Below, in pieces: positions 5,694-9,081 of a stretch of DNA of 9,081 nt. The stretch is taken from NCBI GenBank assembly GCA_003648395.1, contig QMPB01000140.1:1-9081 (forward strand), written 5' to 3'. The translations under genes were made by a program, and so were the position numbers. The notes under the pieces are model-generated. The model was given only the letters and a program-made list of their open reading frames with translations. It did no database searches and was not told where the DNA came from. Source of the DNA: Bacteroidota bacterium. GTDB taxonomy: Bacteria > Bacteroidota > Bacteroidia > Bacteroidales > UBA1556. How positions within the stretch are numbered: position 1 is the first letter of the stretch; each line of letters opens with the position of its first letter.

Positions 5694-8600
5694 GTCCTAT
5701 TTATATTGTAGCAGCCGCTCTAGGAGTTGGTTTTGCAATCGGAGTTCTGGGAAAATTAGGAAAGAATTTCTCAGGAATTCTTGCCCTATTAACCATAGGC
5801 TTTATGACATTTGTTTCCAGTGAATGGCTTTATGCTTTCTATTTTGGAGACCAGATTCCTACTTATGTTTTTACTGCAGGTTTTAAACCTCCTCTTTCTA
5901 TTAATCTTTTGATGGGACCTCAAGAAGCAATGATGTCAACTTTAATTAATATCATTGGACTTTTAGGAGGAATTTATTTATTCTTTAATTTTGGAAGAAA
6001 AGGAAGAAATGCTTTCGTTGTTTATCTCGTTTATATTATGTCATTAAATGTTATGATAATGACACGAGATTTATTCAACCTTTTTGTTTTTCTTGAAATA
6101 TCTTCTATCGCTACTGCTGGTCTTATTCTTATTGAAAAAGGTAATAGGGCTGTGGGTGCTGGTTTTAAATATATTATTGCTACAAGTATTATTTCAAGTA
6201 TCTTGTTAATCGGAACTATATTCGCTTATTTTTTCTCTGGAAGTCTTAATATTGACGATTTAGTTAATGCCAATTTAACTTCTACTAGTGGTGGACTTAT
6301 AGCTGTATTCTTGATATTGGTAGCGGCAATTCTTGAAATGAAACCTTTCCCTGCCAATGGATGGGGATTGGATGTTTATGAGGGTTCTCACCAAGGATTT
6401 TCAGCTGTGGTTTCTGCTGCTACCGCAACGGCTTCTTACTTTATGTTGTATAAATTATTAGCAATTGCAGGTCATAGTTGGGATCAATATATTGCTATTA
6501 TTGGAGCTGTTACATTTGTCGGTTCTAATTTACTTGGTGTAAAACAAAAATTTGCCAGAAGATTGTTAGCATACTCTTCTGTTGGTCAATTAGGACTTTT
6601 AATGCTTATTCTAGGATTAAGAAGTTACCTAGGTGAAAATCTGAACTATGTTGTTTTCGGAATTTTAATTACCAACTTATTAGCTAAAACAGGTTTCTTC
6701 TGGTTAACAGGAATTGTAAAAGCAAAACATCTTACTGAATGGGCAATTATTCGTAGAAAACCTTTCTTCCTTTTTTTAATGGGAACTTTCGTGTTTGCAT
6801 TAATAGGTTTTCCTCCTTTCCCTTCATTCTTTGCTAAGTGGACATTCATTATGTCTTTGGCAAATGGTGGTGGTTTTGCTTGGATTGCAGTTATATTAAC
6901 TGGATCATTCCTTGAAGCTATATACTATTTCCGCTGGTTTGGAATTGCTGTTAAAGGGGAAGATAATTATAAATTTGATTTCCATATAAGATGGCATAAA
7001 ATTACTCCTATTATTATATTAACAGTTATCTTATATATAACAGGATACTTAACTGCACAATATACTGAATTAGGAAGAATGATTAATTTTATTCCATTAT
7101 TCTTTGTTCTTGCTTTATTTGTTATAGATTTTCTTCCAGTATATATTAAGAATACCATCGCTATTATTGGTATGTCAGTGTATTTTTATTTTATTTATCC
7201 TGGCTTAAATGATTTGAAATTAATTTTTGAAATTATCTTTTTGGTAGGTGGAGTTCTTACACTGATTGCTGGATATGCGTATAAAGGAAAACGAAAAGGA
7301 TTTTATCCTGTAGCGATTTTAATGTATGCTGGTTTAACAGGTTTGATAGAGGCAAATACTACTCTACAGTTTTTCTTTGGTTGGGAATTGATGACCGCAG
7401 GTTCTTACTTCTTAATTATTAGAGGAAAACGTTCTATGCCTCATGCTTTAAGTTATATGCTTTTTAGTGTTGCAGGAGCTTACGCAATATTAGCTGGCTT
7501 AAGTATTGCAAATATCCATATTGCAATGCCTACTTTAGATATTCTTAATAATATTCAATATTTTCCACAATGGGCTTATGGATTATTATTAGTAGGATTT
7601 TTAACTAAAACAGCTTCTGTAGGTTTACATATTTGGCTTCCAGGTGCGCACGGTGAAGCAGAAAGTGATGTTTCTCCAATGGTGTCAGCAATTTTACTTA
7701 AGGCGGGAGTATATGGTGTTCTCCTTGCTCTTATTGGAATGAGTAAATCAGATTTTGACTTAAGCAATTTAGCTTATATTCTTGGTTGGGTTGGTGCTCT
7801 TACTGCTTTGTTCGGTAATATTAGTTCCGTTTTCCAAGAAGATGCCAAACGCCTTTTGGCATACTCTTCTATTGGTCAGCTGGGATATATAGTTTTTGCT
7901 TTTGCTATTATGACTCACTTAGGTTGGTTAACAGGCTTTACTTATGTAATTAATCACTTCTTGTATAAAGCTGTTTTATTCCTTACAATTGGGGCTGTTG
8001 TACTTCGTGTTGGAACACATAATATGTACGAAATGGGAGGACTGATTAAAAAGATGCCTTTAGCGTTTATTGCTGTTTTAATAGGAATAATTTCTTTATC
8101 AGGTATTCCTCCTTTGTCAGGTTTCACTGGTAAATGGTTATTCTATAATGCCATTATCGAAAAAGGTTGGTATTTACAAGGAACTATAATTTTCTTCTCT
8201 GGAGGAATTGCATTCTTATATCTTTATCGTCTTATTCAAACCATATTCTTAGGTCAATTGAAAGATAACCATAGAAATGTTAAAGAAATTTCTATTTGGT
8301 TCTTAATCCCAATTTATACATTGATAATTGGTATATTAGTATTTTCAGCAAAGCCACAATGGGTATTACAACCTCTTGGCGATATGATTGCACAATATTT
8401 CCCATCGGGTCAATTAAGATGGGATGGAGCTTATGCTTACACTCAAATGGGACACTGGACGGGTAGTGGAGTAATGATGACTATTGGAGTTTTATTTATT
8501 TCAGCTTTGATTTTATTAAAATTATTTACCCGCAAAGCACACAAATTAGAACAATTTGACATTGTGTTTTCAGGTGAGCGTCCAGAGAGACCAGAAACAA

Positions 8601-8818
8601 CACACGTTGCTTACAATATGTATGCAGGATTCTACAAAGCAGTTTGGCCACTTACATTACCATTAGTTGAACAGTTTTGGAGTTGGATGACAGAATTGGT
8701 TCATGAAACAGCAGGTTTTACTCGCCGTATTTATAGCGGAAATGGGCAAGCCTATATGTTACATATAGTATTATATATTATTGTTCTATTCTTTATAACT
8801 ATAGGAGGAATTATTTAA
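5687..8818 (+). CDS. Double MrpD-like transporter subunit, H-H' fusion, 1043 aa
   Basis: One uninterrupted frame holds two complete proton-channel units of the MrpD/NuoL-M-N family (each normally about 480-520 aa). Unit 1 (about 1-490): TM5 glutamate E137 in FVFLEISS, K219 in EMKPFP, the NuoN-like loop GLDVYEGSHQ (227-236), RRLLAYSSVGQLG (291-303), K334, and K384 in FFAKWTF. Unit 2 (about 505-950): E567 in FGWELM, K641 in FLTKTAS, loop IWLPGAHGEAESDVSP (649-664), K672, KRLLAYSSIGQLG (721-733), K761 and K816 in FTGKWLF. The RLLAYSS motif recurs 430 residues apart. The tail (951-1043) has a polar stretch, an amphipathic segment and a last helix, resembling the C-terminal arm of NuoL-like proteins. 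Threonine 247 stands where unit 2 has K672. In archaeal Mbx/Mbs the corresponding genes H and H' are separate. Role: two ion-translocating units of the membrane arm. No frame break or internal start with a good ribosome site was seen at the junction. Confidence 0.93.
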   Translation: MVSPIYIVAAALGVGFAIGVLGKLGKNFSGILALLTIGFMTFVSSEWLYAFYFGDQIPTYVFTAGFKPPLSINLLMGPQEAMMSTLINIIGLLGGIYLFFNFGRKGRNAFVVYLVYIMSLNVMIMTRDLFNLFVFLEISSIATAGLILIEKGNRAVGAGFKYIIATSIISSILLIGTIFAYFFSGSLNIDDLVNANLTSTSGGLIAVFLILVAAILEMKPFPANGWGLDVYEGSHQGFSAVVSAATATASYFMLYKLLAIAGHSWDQYIAIIGAVTFVGSNLLGVKQKFARRLLAYSSVGQLGLLMLILGLRSYLGENLNYVVFGILITNLLAKTGFFWLTGIVKAKHLTEWAIIRRKPFFLFLMGTFVFALIGFPPFPSFFAKWTFIMSLANGGGFAWIAVILTGSFLEAIYYFRWFGIAVKGEDNYKFDFHIRWHKITPIIILTVILYITGYLTAQYTELGRMINFIPLFFVLALFVIDFLPVYIKNTIAIIGMSVYFYFIYPGLNDLKLIFEIIFLVGGVLTLIAGYAYKGKRKGFYPVAILMYAGLTGLIEANTTLQFFFGWELMTAGSYFLIIRGKRSMPHALSYMLFSVAGAYAILAGLSIANIHIAMPTLDILNNIQYFPQWAYGLLLVGFLTKTASVGLHIWLPGAHGEAESDVSPMVSAILLKAGVYGVLLALIGMSKSDFDLSNLAYILGWVGALTALFGNISSVFQEDAKRLLAYSSIGQLGYIVFAFAIMTHLGWLTGFTYVINHFLYKAVLFLTIGAVVLRVGTHNMYEMGGLIKKMPLAFIAVLIGIISLSGIPPLSGFTGKWLFYNAIIEKGWYLQGTIIFFSGGIAFLYLYRLIQTIFLGQLKDNHRNVKEISIWFLIPIYTLIIGILVFSAKPQWVLQPLGDMIAQYFPSGQLRWDGAYAYTQMGHWTGSGVMMTIGVLFISALILLKLFTRKAHKLEQFDIVFSGERPERPETTHVAYNMYAGFYKAVWPLTLPLVEQFWSWMTELVHETAGFTRRIYSGNGQAYMLHIVLYIIVLFFITIGGII

Positions 8819-8820
8819 TT

Positions 8821-9081
8821 ATGAGTATATACGCAAAATTAGCATACACATTGCTCGGTTTTATCCTTGTATTAAACTGGGGATTGTTGATGAGTGCAAC
8901 TTTAAGAAAGATTGTAGCTCGAGTGGCAGGTCGTCATGGCATACCATTTTATCAACCATGGGTTGATTTAGTTAAAAATGCAGGTGTAAGAACTACGCTT
9001 TCGCATGGAGTAATGTTTTATCTAGGACCAGTCTTCCGTTTTACGGGTGCTTTAGGGATGTTTATTTTTATGCCTGTGGTC
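8821..9081 (+). CDS. NuoH/MbhM-like subunit, N-terminal part (cut by window end)
   Basis: The first 87 residues are visible. A membrane helix (about 7-26) is followed by RKIVARVAGRHGIPFYQP (29-46), WVDLVKN, then LSHGVMFYLGP and a second helix. This is the start of the complex-I subunit-1 family, closest in style to MbhM/HycD/EhrB, with the R..AR...R.G....QP..D..K pattern at the membrane-peripheral arm junction. NuoH-type subunits connect the peripheral Fe-S module to the ion-pumping arm. AGGAGGA (8803-8809) lies 11 bases before the ATG, and the previous gene stops two bases upstream. Its place directly after the two MrpD-like units is the Mbx/Mbs order (H, H', M). Confidence 0.9.
   Translation, partial: MSIYAKLAYTLLGFILVLNWGLLMSATLRKIVARVAGRHGIPFYQPWVDLVKNAGVRTTLSHGVMFYLGPVFRFTGALGMFIFMPVV

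Noticed and set aside
3243..8818. Plain Mrp/Mnh Na+/H+ antiporter operon
   Set aside because: The gene order starts with E-F-G, there is no single large MrpA, there are two MrpD-like units, and a NuoH-like gene follows. These fit an Mbh/Mbx-type complex better.

Overview
The window looks like a low-GC member of the Bacteroidota, possibly a marine anaerobe or facultative anaerobe. The evidence is the strong A+T bias (intergenic DNA is almost pure A/T in places), starts that often lack a clear Shine-Dalgarno while others have GGAGG, TAnnTTTG-type promoter boxes, and the overall character of the proteins. The lineage is an inference; no rRNA or tRNA marker is present.

Left part (1-1430): the end of an operon on the + strand. 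It holds the last 23 codons of an unidentified gene, a small winged-helix-like protein (95..382), and a QmoC/HdrC-like protein (384..1430) with two 4Fe-4S clusters fused to a NarI-like membrane cytochrome. Such a protein would pass electrons between the menaquinone pool and a soluble heterodisulfide-reductase-like partner, which is probably encoded upstream, outside the window.

Middle (1431-3242): a scarred, gene-poor region. It contains the first codons of an IS3-type transposase joined directly to the last ~45 codons of a rhodanese-like protein (both dead), then a strong hairpin terminator between converging genes, then an orphan 238-aa gene on the - strand (1879..2595). After that come ~650 bp of very A+T-rich DNA with several inverted repeats and candidate promoters on both strands.

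Right part (3243-9081): a tightly packed operon for a membrane-bound complex in which an Mrp-type cation antiporter is built into a complex-I-related oxidoreductase. The order is MnhE, MnhF, MnhG, a DUF4040/MbhD protein, a MbhE-MnhB fusion, MnhC, one 1043-aa protein containing two successive MrpD/NuoN/NuoM-type transporter units, and the start of a NuoH/MbhM-like subunit cut by the window end. This matches the archaeal Mbx/Mbs order (A B C D F G H H' M ...), not plain Mrp (A-G), and not Mbh hydrogenase, which has a single H followed by I. The most distinctive point is that H and H' are one polypeptide. The peripheral NuoB/C/D/I-like subunits, which would decide the catalytic activity, should follow downstream.

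Taken together, the window has two separate electron-transfer membrane modules: a quinone-linked Hdr/Qmo-type one and a ferredoxin-type, ion-pumping Mbx-like one. A rearranged stretch that once held a sulfurtransferase-like gene lies between them. A functional link between the modules is not shown by the sequence.
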